Notes: a model not told the origin generated them from the letters alone. A DNA stretch of 64,000 bases from Chryseobacterium defluvii (GCF_003634775.1 NZ_RBXB01000001.1:310001-374000); one strand, 5' to 3'; numbered from the stretch's first letter, positions 41,689-52,758 are shown. A program made the numbers and translations.

Positions 41689-43580
41689 TATTTACTTACC
41701 TGTTGATAACTTCTCTGAATAAAATCTGTCAGTTCTTTTCCTTTCAATAAATTTTGAGAAAGTTTGGCCAGATCTAAAGCATATTTGATCAGGTTTTCCT
41801 TTTCTTCAGCATTTTCGGTTTTCAAAATCTGGTTGGCAAATTCACTGTTGGAATTTACTACAAGATTATACATTTCAGGGAAATTTCCCATTCCGAACAT
41901 TCCGCCGCCGCCTGTTGCCTGCATATCTTTCATTCTTCGCATAAACTCAGGCTGAGTAATGGTAAACGGAGCATCGTTGCTGTCCAGGTCTTCTAACTGA
42001 ACTGTAAACTTCACGTCTTTAATAGCTTCTTCCACATTCTTTTTTAAAGATTCCTTTTCCGTATCATTTAATTTTGAAATGACAGGTTCGTCCTTTTTAA
42101 TCAGATTATTGATATGATCTGCATCCACTCTCACAAAAGAAACCTTCTCTTTGGAAGTTTCCAGCTTCTGAATCACGTGCGGAATAATAGGGGAATCAAG
42201 AAGAAGCACTTCATATCCTTTATCCTGAGCAGATTGAATGTAGCTGTGCTGTTCATCCACATTCGAAGCATACAAAACAATTAAATTACCGTCTTTATCA
42301 GTCTGGCTAGGCTTTATTTTCTCAACTAATTCATTCCATAAGAAATATTTGCCGTCTACGGTTGGATATAAAGTGAACTTGTCAGATTTTTCTGCAAATT
42401 TCTCTTCAGTCACTAATCCGTATTCGATGACTACTTTAATGTCGTTCCATTTTTTCTCATAATCTTCACGGTTTTCAGTAATCAGAGAAGACATTTTATC
42501 AGCCACCTTTTTGGTGATGTAAGAAGAAATTTTCTTCACGGCACCGTCTGCCTGAAGATAAGAACGGGAAACGTTCAATGGAATATCCGGAGAATCTATC
42601 ACTCCGCGTAAAAGCATTAAGAAATCCGGAACAATTCCTTTCACTTCGTCTGTCACGAAGACCTGGTTTTGGTATAGCTGAATTTTATCTTTCTCAATAT
42701 TTAAATTATTGCTCAGTTTAGGGAAAAATAAAATTCCTGTCAGGTTGAAAGGATAGTCAACGTTTAAGTGAATGTTGAATAAAGGTTCTTCAAACTGCAT
42801 CGGATACAGCTCATGATAGAACTTCATATAATCCTCATTCGTTAATTCATTCGGAGCAATCGTCCATGCAGGAGTAGGATTGTTGATGATGTTATCTACT
42901 TCTTCCGTTTCAGCCACTGTATCTTCAGGAGCATCTTCCGGTAAAGGTAAGGTATGAGTTCTTGTCCCGAATTTAATAGGAACAGGCATGAATTTATTAT
43001 ATTTCAACAACAATTCACGGATTTTTCCTTCTTCCAAAAACTCTGTTGAATCTTCAGCAATGTGAAGGATGATCTCTGTTCCCCTTTCGGTTTTATCTGT
43101 TGTTTCTTCAAGGGTGAATTCCGGGCTTCCGTCACAAACCCAACGAACGGCAGGTTCTTCCTTATAAGATTTTGTGATAATTTCAACTTTGTCCGCAACC
43201 ATGAATGCGGAATAAAATCCAAGCCCAAAATGACCGATAATTCCGGCATCTTTCGCAGTGTCCTTATATTTCTCCAAAAACTCTTCCGCACCGGAAAAAG
43301 CTACCTGATTGATATATTTCTCCACTTCTTCACCCGTCATCCCGATTCCCTGATCGATAATGTGAAGTGTTTTTTGTTCTTTGTTAATTTTAACTTCAAT
43401 CTTTGGATTTCCGTATTCAACATGAGCTTCACCGATGCTTGTCAGGTGTTTTAATTTCAAAGTAGCATCAGTAGCATTGGAGATCAGTTCTCTTAAGAAT
43501 ATTTCGTGATCACTGTAAAGAAACTTTTTAATAAGCGGGAAAATGTTTTCCACGGATACATTAATATTTCCTTTAGTCAT
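41688..43580 (-). CDS. htpG: Hsp90-type chaperone HtpG
   Basis: 630 residues, full length. N-terminal GHKL ATPase: LISNATDATLKLKHL (Glu-Asn motif), DQGIGMTGEEVE, and GHFGLGFYSAFMV; middle domain with NVSRSYLQADGAVKKI (Arg of the catalytic loop); C-terminus NLLKGKELTDFIQRSY. ATP-dependent chaperone helping folding under stress. No heat-shock promoter was identified upstream. Separate minus-strand unit from recA. Confidence 0.97.
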   Translation of the reverse strand: MTKGNINVSVENIFPLIKKFLYSDHEIFLRELISNATDATLKLKHLTSIGEAHVEYGNPKIEVKINKEQKTLHIIDQGIGMTGEEVEKYINQVAFSGAEEFLEKYKDTAKDAGIIGHFGLGFYSAFMVADKVEIITKSYKEEPAVRWVCDGSPEFTLEETTDKTERGTEIILHIAEDSTEFLEEGKIRELLLKYNKFMPVPIKFGTRTHTLPLPEDAPEDTVAETEEVDNIINNPTPAWTIAPNELTNEDYMKFYHELYPMQFEEPLFNIHLNVDYPFNLTGILFFPKLSNNLNIEKDKIQLYQNQVFVTDEVKGIVPDFLMLLRGVIDSPDIPLNVSRSYLQADGAVKKISSYITKKVADKMSSLITENREDYEKKWNDIKVVIEYGLVTEEKFAEKSDKFTLYPTVDGKYFLWNELVEKIKPSQTDKDGNLIVLYASNVDEQHSYIQSAQDKGYEVLLLDSPIIPHVIQKLETSKEKVSFVRVDADHINNLIKKDEPVISKLNDTEKESLKKNVEEAIKDVKFTVQLEDLDSNDAPFTITQPEFMRRMKDMQATGGGGMFGMGNFPEMYNLVVNSNSEFANQILKTENAEEKENLIKYALDLAKLSQNLLKGKELTDFIQRSYQQVSK

Positions 43581-43780
43581 AATAATTTAATTTTTAATTT
43601 TATTTCAATTCTTTCTCAAAAAAAATACCGAACGAAGGAAAGTGACATTTTGACATTTTTTGTATTTAGGAATTAGGTTGTTAATAGCATTCTGAAACTC
43701 CTCTCCTTGGCGGGGCCAAATTCAAAGAATTTTAATCACAACTATCTGTGCTGTCCTTGAAATGTATAGGCTAAAAACAA

Positions 43781-43803
43781 AAAGACAGCTAAAGGCTGTC
43801 TTT
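43781..43803 (-). terminator. recA terminator
   Basis: AAAGACAGC and GCTGTCTTT pair; on the minus strand followed by TTTTTG. Lies 24 bases after recA. Confidence 0.8.
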
Positions 43804-43826
43804 ACTATTTATTTGAATTAAAAATT

Positions 43827-44828
43827 TTATTTATTTTTCAATTCTTCTTTGATTTTGTTTTCCAGTTCCTCTGCAAGTTCCGGATTATCTTTCAGGACAT
43901 CTTTTACGGCATCACGCCCTTGTCCTAGTTTAGTATCTTCATAGCTGAACCATGAACCGCTCTTTTTCACAATTCCTAATTCTACAGCCTGATCAAGGAT
44001 TTCTCCTGTTTTAGAAACTCCCTCACCATACATGATGTCAAATTCCGCTTGCTTAAAAGGTGGAGCTACCTTGTTCTTCACGATTTTCACTTTCACACGG
44101 CTTCCGATAGCTTCATCTCCCTGTTTGATCGGTGCGCTTGCTTTTCTGATATCTACCCTTACTGAAGCATAGAATTTCAATGCATTACCACCGGTTGTTG
44201 TTTCAGGATTTCCGAACATTACTCCGATTTTTTCTCTTAACTGGTTAATGAAAATCACTGTACACTTTGTTCTGGAAATCGTAGCCGTTAATTTTCTTAA
44301 TGCCTGAGACATCAATCTTGCATGAAGGCCCATTTTGGAATCACCCATTTCGCCTTCAATTTCCGCTTTTGGAGTAAGCGCTGCTACAGAATCAATCACA
44401 ACAATATCAATAGCTCCTGAACGGATCAGGTTATCGGCGATTTCCAAAGCCTGTTCACCATTATCCGGTTGCGAAATGATAAGATTTTCCAAATCAATTC
44501 CAAGTTTAGCAGCATATGCTCTGTCGAATGCATGTTCAGCGTCAATGAATGCAGCAATTCCGCCAGCTTTTTGAGCTTCAGCAATAGCGTGAAGGGTTAA
44601 AGTAGTTTTCCCTGAAGATTCAGGTCCATAAATTTCAATGATTCTTCCTCTTGGATATCCACCAACTCCTAATGCAATATCTAATCCTAAGGATCCGGAA
44701 GGAATTACTTCAATCGTGTTGTCTACGGAATTATCTCCCAACGTCATTACAGTCCCCTTTCCGTACGTTTTATCTAGCTTGTCAAGCACCAATGCAAGTG
44801 CTTTTTTCTTATCTTCAATATTACTCAT
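43827..44828 (-). CDS. recA: Recombinase RecA
   Basis: 333 residues. Walker [12 protein letters not shown] (about residue 69), Walker [11 protein letters not shown], the L1 loop near [19 protein letters not shown] and the L2 loop [17 protein letters not shown]-terminal DNA-binding part short and acidic. Homologous recombination, SOS response co-protease. A TATTTTTG element lies just upstream (44855-44848, minus strand) at a short distance from a TTG. Confidence 0.98.
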   Translation of the reverse strand: MSNIEDKKKALALVLDKLDKTYGKGTVMTLGDNSVDNTIEVIPSGSLGLDIALGVGGYPRGRIIEIYGPESSGKTTLTLHAIAEAQKAGGIAAFIDAEHAFDRAYAAKLGIDLENLIISQPDNGEQALEIADNLIRSGAIDIVVIDSVAALTPKAEIEGEMGDSKMGLHARLMSQALRKLTATISRTKCTVIFINQLREKIGVMFGNPETTTGGNALKFYASVRVDIRKASAPIKQGDEAIGSRVKVKIVKNKVAPPFKQAEFDIMYGEGVSKTGEILDQAVELGIVKKSGSWFSYEDTKLGQGRDAVKDVLKDNPELAEELENKIKEELKNK

Positions 44829-45022
44829 CGGTATTAAAATAATTTCTCAAAAATACATAATTTAAATATCAAAAACTAATATTATTTGCCTTTGAAAATC
44901 GTTTTTATAGTTAAAAATTAATAAAATTTTATATCGGATGTCATTCAGAACGAAGCTGATGGAGAGTGAAAAAACATGGTTGATAAAATAGTGATTTTCT
45001 CTTCGTCAATATGACAAAAAAT

Positions 45023-46219
45023 CTAATGGAAATTTGATCCTTTTGTTATCTCCAAATAATCCTTTAAAACTTTCAAATGTTTTTTATTACCTGATTTAAT
45101 CTGTGCTTTACGACTTACCATGGCCGTATACACTTTATTGAAAAACCTTTTTGTATTCGGAAAGCCTCTTTTATTGGAAACATCAGGAATCTGTAATCTT
45201 TTACAAACCTCATCATCCAGTAAAAACCATGTACAGCAAATGTGAAGGTACCGTAAATTCCTTCTCTGAAACTTAAATTTCAAAATAGGGTTTTCCAGCG
45301 ATTCATTTAGTAAAGAATGGGCCAATAAAACGGAATCTTCATCAGAAGGAGGCTGAACAGAAGTCCACAAATAAAAATATTCGGTTGCTTGTTTTTTATC
45401 ATTCGGTAAAAGGTCTTCAGGAATGCCCAATAAGTATCCGATGTATTTCCATAAATGAAAAATGCCCTGTTCTTCTTCAACAGAAAATGTGTTGCCCAGT
45501 TTTTGCAGACTGTGAAGAAATACTAAACTAAAGCCAATGTAAGTGGCCATCATATCCCAGGAATTGATGGGCTCTCCCCAGCTTTCGGTATCCCAATCTT
45601 TATAATACTTTTTAATGGAAAGCCTTGCGTATGAGTGAATGAGCCTGGTTTTTATAGCAAATTCATAACCTTTTGCATGTATTTCCAATGCATTATATCG
45701 TGTAGCATTCACCCAAAAATCCAAGGTTTCGGAAAGACGTTTTACGGCTCCTTTTTTTAAAGCTTCCGTTACAATAAGAGGTTTGTTGAGATAGGCATAA
45801 TCATAACCGCCGATCAGACAATAATCCCTTAAAGAAATCAATGCATCCAGGCCGCTTCTCATACATAATTCGGCACCACTTTTTAGCAGGTTTCGATCAA
45901 GCCATTCCGGAATTGCCTGGGTCTGAGAGAATAGTTTTTTTACACTTTCAGGAACATTATCATTGTCTGAAACTCCGTTTCGGATATAATGCTCAATCTC
46001 CCTTGAGGCTTCATGGAATTTTTTAGTCAGATAAACATCTTTTACCACCTCATCTCCGATATCATCGACATGATAATAATAGGAAGCAAATTTTCCAAAA
46101 TCTTTCAAACTCACTTCGGCACCGGAAAATTCAATAAGCTGTTTCCCGTTTCCGCTTTCCCAAAAATTTTTAAAATGTGATGAATCTTTAAATCGTGGCT
46201 GTAAAAATCTTTTTTCCAT
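45023..46219 (-). CDS. MpaB/DUF2236-family oxygenase-like protein
   Basis: 398 residues from ATG 46219; an upstream TTG at 46258 gives 13 more residues with no support. DUF2236 features: ALKKGAVKRLSETLDFW, then RLIHSYARLSIKKYY with His and Arg, and INSWDMMATYIGFSL. The family includes the heme protein Lcp and MpaB-type oxygenases, where the equivalent Arg-x-x-His helices hold heme. Substrate is unknown. It is 3' of the LuxR regulator gene, with 56 bases between. Confidence 0.78.
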   Translation of the reverse strand: MEKRFLQPRFKDSSHFKNFWESGNGKQLIEFSGAEVSLKDFGKFASYYYHVDDIGDEVVKDVYLTKKFHEASREIEHYIRNGVSDNDNVPESVKKLFSQTQAIPEWLDRNLLKSGAELCMRSGLDALISLRDYCLIGGYDYAYLNKPLIVTEALKKGAVKRLSETLDFWVNATRYNALEIHAKGYEFAIKTRLIHSYARLSIKKYYKDWDTESWGEPINSWDMMATYIGFSLVFLHSLQKLGNTFSVEEEQGIFHLWKYIGYLLGIPEDLLPNDKKQATEYFYLWTSVQPPSDEDSVLLAHSLLNESLENPILKFKFQRRNLRYLHICCTWFLLDDEVCKRLQIPDVSNKRGFPNTKRFFNKVYTAMVSRKAQIKSGNKKHLKVLKDYLEITKGSNFH

Positions 46220-46275
46220 TGAAGATAAAATTACAGGTTTTAGTCCGAAACCCTTCAATGAAATTTATCAGTTGT

Positions 46276-47055
46276 TTAAATCAATCCCCATTCAAATGCT
46301 TTTTTTAGGAGTTCCTTGCTGTTTCTGGAATTTGTTTTTCTCAGGATATTCTTTCGGTGTGTCCGTATAGTATGCTCAGAAAGAATCAATATTTTCGAGA
46401 TTTCATTTCCTGAATATCCTTGGGCAATAAAAGATAAAATCTCTTTTTCCCTTTTCGTGAGAGCAGTTAAAGGATATTCCACAGGAGAAACAGAGTTTGA
46501 AATTTTGATCTGGTGAAAATCTTTCCTTGGGCTTATTCCTGAAATTAAGACGGTGTAAGGATTTTGATGAGTGATATAATGGATATTGGTGTGGATATTG
46601 ATTGCCTGTATGAGTTTTTTATTTTCATCTTCTAAAGTATGGATCGCCTGATGATGGAAAAGCTCATAGTTTCCCTTGGCTGTTTTCATTCTGAAACAAT
46701 AGCTGGATTTTAGGTAAAGCTGATGTTCTAATCCGATTTCCAGCATTTTTTCAATGGCGGTTTGCTCTGCTTTTATCACAAAGGCCATATCATCAGGATG
46801 TACAAGATCGATGATTTCTTTCAGGTTTTCAGGATAGTTTTTTAAACCATGAATTTTTAAAATACCTTCATGATGATGAGAAAGGGTACTATTGGTGAGA
46901 TTAAGAACATAATAATAAAATTCTCCCATTGAGAACATGTCACCTATCACTCTTTCAATGGGTGGTTTCTTTAGTATTTCTTTTTGTTCTTTCCCTACAC
47001 CCGGATAAGAATTCCAGATTTCACGTAAAGGATGGTCGTTGTCTTCATTTTTCAT
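46276..47055 (-). CDS. LuxR-family regulator with PAS-like sensor
   Basis: 259 residues. About 150 N-terminal residues form a PAS-like sensor (HPDD segment, VHPDDMAFVI), and the C-terminus is the LuxR HTH: LTKREKEILSFIAQGYSGNEISKILILSEHTIRTHRKNI. Bacteroidota have many PAS/LuxR orphan regulators. It is divergent from the locus at 47084 onward and is upstream of the MpaB-like gene, which it may control. Ligand unknown. Confidence 0.85.
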   Translation of the reverse strand: MKNEDNDHPLREIWNSYPGVGKEQKEILKKPPIERVIGDMFSMGEFYYYVLNLTNSTLSHHHEGILKIHGLKNYPENLKEIIDLVHPDDMAFVIKAEQTAIEKMLEIGLEHQLYLKSSYCFRMKTAKGNYELFHHQAIHTLEDENKKLIQAINIHTNIHYITHQNPYTVLISGISPRKDFHQIKISNSVSPVEYPLTALTKREKEILSFIAQGYSGNEISKILILSEHTIRTHRKNILRKTNSRNSKELLKKAFEWGLI

Positions 47056-47083
47056 GGAGTTTTTAGTTTGTACTAAAAATAGT

Positions 47084-47201
47084 TAAAGTTTTCTTAAAAA
47101 TACTACAAAAGGGTGATTTTTTTACATTCATAAAATTGCAAAATTTGTATAAAACTAATAACCGTGAGAACTCAACTCTTAAAATATCCTTTTTAGAGTT
47201 A
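47084..47201 (+). repeat. Duplicated upstream region, copy A
   Basis: A segment of about 118 bases similar over its length to copy B at 47453-47565 (conserved runs CTAAAAATAC-like with ACCACAAAAG, GTGATTTTTT, GAGAACT and the ending TTTTTTAGTCTTA-like). It begins 29 bases from the LuxR ATG. Copy A is followed by a terminator at 47311, with no gene in between. Confidence 0.75.
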
Positions 47202-47264
47202 ACATTTCTGTGAAAATTACATCTAATTCTATAAAATACCTAAAAAATACAATTGTCCAAATAA

Positions 47265-47345
47265 ATTAGTTTATAATTTTCTTTATTAGCTGTTTGAAAA
47301 TATAAACTGTAAACCTCTCAAATTTTTTGGGAGGTTTGATTTTTA
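47265..47345 (+). other. Gene-less copy of the downstream flank and terminator
   Basis: TTAGTTTATAATTTTCTTTA and the hairpin AAACCTC/GAGGTTT (47311-47337) followed by T-run resemble the 3' flank of the gene 47627-48556 (48562-48632). Between copy A of the 5' region and this there are only about 60 bases, with no reading frame. So a promoter-terminator unit without coding sequence. Confidence 0.65.
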
Positions 47346-47452
47346 TCAGATAGCTCAAAAAAATTGAATTGCATTTAGTTCTCAATAGTAGTGATCAAAA
47401 AGCATTTTTTACTCATTAGTATCCATGTTTTCATGTATCGTGCAGGAAAATT

Positions 47453-47565
47453 TAAAGTTTTCCTAAAAATACCACAAAAGTGTGATTTTTTCGAATGATT
47501 AAAATCCCAACATTTGTGTAACTAACAACCATGAGAACTTGACTTTAAGATATTTTTTAGTCTTA
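47453..47565 (+). repeat. Duplicated upstream region, copy B
   Basis: Second copy of the 5' region, 62 bases before the start codon of the downstream protein gene. Similarity to copy A is clear but interrupted by several substitutions and small gaps. It likely contains the promoter and regulatory sites of the gene. Confidence 0.75.
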
Positions 47566-47626
47566 TCGTTATTGTTTCTTATATATTTTTCAATTAAAAA
47601 AACTTTAACCATAAAACTAAAAAACC

Positions 47627-48556
47627 ATGAAAACAAAAATCGTATTGCTGTTTCTGCTCGGATGGGTGGGAATAGTGTTCGGGCAGGAAAAAGAGATTAA
47701 AGAAGGAGGTAACTATTATTTTAATTACCCATCAAAAGAGAATGTAAAGCGGCTTAAAAGTGAAACTAACTTGAAGGAAAATATTACTATTTCTAATATT
47801 CAAGAAGATATTCAAGGATCAAAGTTTAGAATTCAGGTTAGAAGGATAGATAATGATACAGTTTATTTTGTATTTGGTAAATTTTCTGAAGATTTGTTAG
47901 AGAATAGAATAAATAATAATTACAAAACTATTGAAACTGCCAACTCACAAAATACTTACTTTGAAGAGCTTCAGAAATTATTAAAAGAAAAAGATATAAG
48001 CTCTTCAACTATTAAAAAAATTTTCGCAGGGATTCCCAAACAATCTTCCAAAGCTAAGGATAAAAAGAAAGCGGTATATTCTTTACCAAAAGATAAATTT
48101 AAAATCGCTACAAAACCTTTATATGATAGAGTCGACTGGCGAGTAGGTGTTTATACCATTCCGTTCAAACTACGTCTTGGTGGATTTGCATTTGATGCGA
48201 ATGTGAATTTAGGAGCTAACATTGGAGGGAAAATAAGATGGGATAGGGAAATAGAAAATAGTTTTGCAATTGAACCTATTTTTGGATTTGGATTGGCAAG
48301 TATCAAACTTGATGAGTCCAATAGTAATGTTACAACAGCAAATACAAATGTGAGTGCTTTTACCATAAATACAGGCGTTTTATTTCATATTACAAATTCT
48401 ATTAATGTAGGTATTACATTTGGACTTGATAGAATCAGTAAAACTGATCAGAGCAATTATGATTGGAAATATAATAATAAGGGCTGGTTTGGTTTAGGAA
48501 TTAATGTGGCGTTTAATAATCAAGGAGGTAATACTGGAGATAAGGGAGTGAATTAA
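47627..48556 (+). CDS. Outer-membrane or secreted beta-rich protein
   Basis: 309 residues with signal peptide (KIVLLFLLGWVGIVFG). The C-terminal 150 residues (FKLRLGGFAFDANVNLGANI and GWFGLGINVAFN) look like a barrel of outer-membrane proteins; the N-terminal half has Lys-rich strands. Function not recognised. Adjacent LuxR regulator may control it. Confidence 0.7.
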   Translation: MKTKIVLLFLLGWVGIVFGQEKEIKEGGNYYFNYPSKENVKRLKSETNLKENITISNIQEDIQGSKFRIQVRRIDNDTVYFVFGKFSEDLLENRINNNYKTIETANSQNTYFEELQKLLKEKDISSSTIKKIFAGIPKQSSKAKDKKKAVYSLPKDKFKIATKPLYDRVDWRVGVYTIPFKLRLGGFAFDANVNLGANIGGKIRWDREIENSFAIEPIFGFGLASIKLDESNSNVTTANTNVSAFTINTGVLFHITNSINVGITFGLDRISKTDQSNYDWKYNNKGWFGLGINVAFNNQGGNTGDKGVN

Positions 48557-48601
48557 AAATGTATTTAGTTTTGAATTTCTTTAATTACTTGTTTTTAAAA
48601 T

Positions 48602-48632
48602 AAAACCTTCTCAAGTTTTGAGAGGTTTTTTT
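48602..48632 (+). terminator. Terminator after the outer-membrane protein gene
   Basis: CTCAA pairs with TTGAG with flanking AACC/GGTT, followed by seven T. Similar in sequence to the terminator at 47311. Confidence 0.75.
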
Positions 48633-48835
48633 ATTGATATGAAATACCATTACCGTCCAAAATTTCAACAAATGCCTCTTCATACTGCTCAGTTAAAGAC
48701 TTTATTTCTCCTTTCTTTTCTATAGCAATATCTAAACCTTTTTGCATCATCAGTATATCTGTTTTTATTTAAATAGACTTCCATTAATTCTGTGTCAGAA
48801 TATTGAGAATATCTTTCAACAAGTTCGTTGAGCAT
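48631..48835 (-). pseudogene. Frameshifted small gene remnant
   Basis: Reading the minus strand from ATG 48835 gives MLNELVERYSQYSDTELMEVY..NKNRYTDD, a pattern I know from small flavobacterial proteins (YSD-E-L followed by Y-T and helix). The frame then goes off into Arg-rich sequence and stops, while a neighbouring frame continues with a KGLDIAIEKKGEIKSLTEQY helix to a stop at 48631. One frameshift near 48740 joins the two. Confidence 0.65.
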
Positions 48836-48868
48836 TGAGTATAGTTTTAGCAGTTAATTAACAAAAAA

Positions 48869-48892
48869 AAACCTTCCAATCGGAAGGTTTTA
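48869..48892 (-). terminator. gapA/pfkA terminator
   Basis: AAACCTTCC and GGAAGGTTT pair with an AATC loop; on the minus strand followed by TTTTTTT. Confidence 0.85.
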
Positions 48893-48915
48893 TATTACTT
48901 ATTGCTTATCTCTTA

Positions 48916-49935
<1,020 letters not shown>

Positions 49936-49948
49936 TTATAAAAATAAG

Positions 49949-50935
49949 TTAGATTGCTAATATTTCTGAAATCAGTAAAAGATCTTTATTGATTTCGTTA
50001 TGTTTTTTAATGGCCTCTTCAATCGGGGTATATACCAGATCGTTGGAACGCATTCCTGCCATTACGTTTGTTTTTCCTTCCATTAATCCTACTACAGCTC
50101 CATATCCAAGTCTGCTCGCCAATACTCTGTCTGCACAGCTTGGAGAACCGCCTCTTTGAATATGGCCGAGAATAGTGACACGGATGTCATAATCAGGGAA
50201 CTCTTCTTTGGTTTCTTTGGCAAGGTCATAAATGTTTCCTAATTTTTCACCCTCCGCTACTACTACAATGCTGGATGCTTTTCCTGTTTTTTCTGCTTTT
50301 CTGAAATTCGCAAATAAGTCAGCCATGCTGTCTTTTTTCTCAGGAATCAAAATATCCAGAGCACCAGTTGCCAATCCGCTATTCAGTGCTATGAATCCTG
50401 CGTCACGTCCCATTACCTCCACAAAGAAAACCCTGTTATGAGAGGTCGCCGTATCACGGATTTTATCAATAGCTTCCATGGCTGTATTTAAAGCCGTATC
50501 GTAACCAATCGTATTATCCGTACCGAAAATATCATTGTCGATAGTTCCCGGAACACCAATTACTCTGATTCCGAATTCTTCATTAAAGATTTTTGCTCCC
50601 GTAAAGGTTCCGTCTCCACCAATACAAACTAAAGCATCGATACCATGTTTTACACAGTTGTCATAGGCTTTTTGACGTCCTTCTTTGGTTTTGAACTCCA
50701 TGGATCTGGCGGATTTCAGAATCGTTCCGCCCTGGTTGATTATATTTTTTACGGAACGAGGCCCCATTTTCAGGAAATCATCATGGATAAGACCATTGTA
50801 ACCTTCTCGCACTCCGTAACATTCAATATGATAGTAGTTTGCGGTTCTTACTACCGCCCTTAATGCCGCATTCATACCCGGAGAATCTCCTCCCGAAGTA
50901 AGAACTGCAATTTTTTTTACAGCACTTTCTTTCAT
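49949..50935 (-). CDS. pfkA: 6-Phosphofructokinase
   Basis: 328 residues with TSGGDSPGMNAALRAV (ATP site), GGDGTFTGA, PGTIDNDIFGTDNTIGYDTAL (F6P/Mg with catalytic Asp), and GHIQRGGSPS. ATP-dependent phosphofructokinase; committed glycolytic step. Upstream of gapA in the same direction and likely co-transcribed. Confidence 0.97.
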   Translation of the reverse strand: MKESAVKKIAVLTSGGDSPGMNAALRAVVRTANYYHIECYGVREGYNGLIHDDFLKMGPRSVKNIINQGGTILKSARSMEFKTKEGRQKAYDNCVKHGIDALVCIGGDGTFTGAKIFNEEFGIRVIGVPGTIDNDIFGTDNTIGYDTALNTAMEAIDKIRDTATSHNRVFFVEVMGRDAGFIALNSGLATGALDILIPEKKDSMADLFANFRKAEKTGKASSIVVVAEGEKLGNIYDLAKETKEEFPDYDIRVTILGHIQRGGSPSCADRVLASRLGYGAVVGLMEGKTNVMAGMRSNDLVYTPIEEAIKKHNEINKDLLLISEILAI

Positions 50936-51015
50936 CTAGTAAAAAATTTCGAACACAAATTTACAAAAACAAGTTCAGATAATGGCAGTAACTTGATAAT
51001 AGTTTTGGGTAGCCG

Positions 51016-51891
51016 TTAAAAGCCCCTGAAATTGGTTGGTTTGAAATAATATCTTGCTGTTTTCGTTTCAGGATTGGTCGTATCCAGGTCATACCAGGGC
51101 GAAATATTTTTGTCAAAAGGATTGGTAAGCAGGTGGATAGATTGAGCAGGCGTAAAACCTTCACCGAGTAAGAACAATTTTTTACCCTGTTTATTTTGAC
51201 AAGTTCCGGCAATAAAAACAACATGTCCGGGACTTCCCGGGGTAATTAAAATATCTCCTGTTTTTAAATCGGAATTTTTTGTAACGGGCCTGGTTTCCTG
51301 ATTCAATGAAATAGTTCCTGAATAATTGAATATCAGGTCTAAATAATTCCTGAAATTCTGATAAGAATTATCAACATCAGCAGCTTTTCTAAAAGTTACG
51401 GAATTCCCATTGACAAATGCTCTGATTCCATTTTTATAATCATTCCAAGTCACCAGATCGCCGCTTGTAAAATGAAATTTAATATCATCGAATTTTTTGG
51501 CTTTATAGAGATACTCCGCTCTTAAACGGATAATAGCATCTGCACATTGCTGTAGGTCCTTATTTCCTGTATCCATATCAAAAACAGCTTCATGAAGATG
51601 TTGCGTAGAAATCGGAGTCCCATCATACTTCAGAATTGGTGTCCCGTAAGATTTCAGTTGGAAGTTTTCAATAAAATAACCAAAAGAATCCGGTCGTTCT
51701 TCAACCCAATCATAACCTGTAGGAGTTGAAAATCGTTCTTTTATGGTATTGCCTTCTTTATTGATTTCAACCAGACTTTTAGAATCTGAGTTTTTACTGC
51801 CAATATTGAAAACCTTACTGTCTGATGAATTTTTATCACGATTACAACTTAAAATTGTTACCAAGGCCAATAGAAATAATATTTTTCTCAT
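51016..51891 (-). CDS. DUF4846 lipoprotein
   Basis: 291 residues from ATG 51891; lipobox TILSC follows a signal peptide. The mature domain has PTGYDWVEERPDSFGYFIEN, RLRAEYLYKAKKFDDIKFHF and LKTGDILITPGSPGHVVFIAG, matching the DUF4846 family of Bacteroidota. Function is unproven; the GD-I-x-TPG-SPGH-V segment resembles NlpC/P60-type folds and might indicate a hydrolase. Confidence 0.82.
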   Translation of the reverse strand: MRKILFLLALVTILSCNRDKNSSDSKVFNIGSKNSDSKSLVEINKEGNTIKERFSTPTGYDWVEERPDSFGYFIENFQLKSYGTPILKYDGTPISTQHLHEAVFDMDTGNKDLQQCADAIIRLRAEYLYKAKKFDDIKFHFTSGDLVTWNDYKNGIRAFVNGNSVTFRKAADVDNSYQNFRNYLDLIFNYSGTISLNQETRPVTKNSDLKTGDILITPGSPGHVVFIAGTCQNKQGKKLFLLGEGFTPAQSIHLLTNPFDKNISPWYDLDTTNPETKTARYYFKPTNFRGF

Positions 51892-51999
51892 GTATGTTTT
51901 TGCTTTATTTGACCACAAGTATCTATGTAATTGGTGTCATCTGTGGTTAAAAAATCTATATCATCTGCTCAATCTGCGAGAACTAAAAATAATAAAAAA

Positions 52000-52758
52000 T
52001 TAACTCTTTTCTGTTAAATACTTCCAATACCTTTTCGGAACATGCTGTATATGCAGTTTTAAATTCTTCCTCTCCACAATATTCGTTTTCACAAAGTACC
52101 TTTGCCAGAGTTTCTGGTAGTTTTGTTCCTCATCATGATGCTTTTCCTGATAATGATGCAGGTTTAACCTTTCTTCGGGATAAAAAAAACCGCAGTTTTC
52201 AAGATCATACAAAATTCCATAATTCCGTCTCAAGTCATAGATCATCCATTTCTGATCCTGATAGCGGTCTTTAAAATGTTTGCGGATTAAAGGGATCACA
52301 TTGAAATCAGGATCTATTTTGGCAAAGAAAACTCCGTCCTGCATCTTTTCAAACCTTACAAATGCGGTCATTCTGTGCCTTTCCCTGTCAACGGATTTGC
52401 AGATTTTGGAAATTTTCAAAATATCATGATCCGCATAGTTTTGCAGAATATTTTCATCAGGATGCTGAACAGACTGACGTATGGCAGACAAAATCAGCTT
52501 TTCCAGTTCGCTGTCTTCCGAAAGGAAAACTTTCAGCAATTGATGGATACCTGATTTTCCGATATTTTGCTCCAGTTTATTTAAAACTCTTTCCGATTTT
52601 TCATTTTGGGTGATTACTTCATGGATTTCCGCAAACATATTTTCCTGCTGAAATTTTTCTTTACGGATTATTTCAGCATCTTTATAGCGATACTCAAAAA
52701 CCTCAAATACCGCGGTTAAAAGACCGTCGAAACTTCCGTCATAAAGAAGGGTGACCAT
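52000..52758 (-). CDS. Putative DNA metabolism protein of the TIGR03915 family
   Basis: 252 residues, with TLLYDGSFDGLLTAVFEVFE at the N-terminus and RERHRMTAFVRFEKM and DLRRNYGILYD in the centre. This family (TIGR03915) is paired with the TIGR03916 radical SAM protein, whose gene is just upstream (52796-54055, 37 bases). The pair is thought to act in DNA repair. The exact reaction is not known. Confidence 0.9.
   Translation of the reverse strand: MVTLLYDGSFDGLLTAVFEVFEYRYKDAEIIRKEKFQQENMFAEIHEVITQNEKSERVLNKLEQNIGKSGIHQLLKVFLSEDSELEKLILSAIRQSVQHPDENILQNYADHDILKISKICKSVDRERHRMTAFVRFEKMQDGVFFAKIDPDFNVIPLIRKHFKDRYQDQKWMIYDLRRNYGILYDLENCGFFYPEERLNLHHYQEKHHDEEQNYQKLWQRYFVKTNIVERKNLKLHIQHVPKRYWKYLTEKS

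Noticed and set aside
47311..47345. Terminator as the end of the LuxR gene
   Set aside because: LuxR is transcribed leftward from 47055, so this hairpin on the + strand does not end it.
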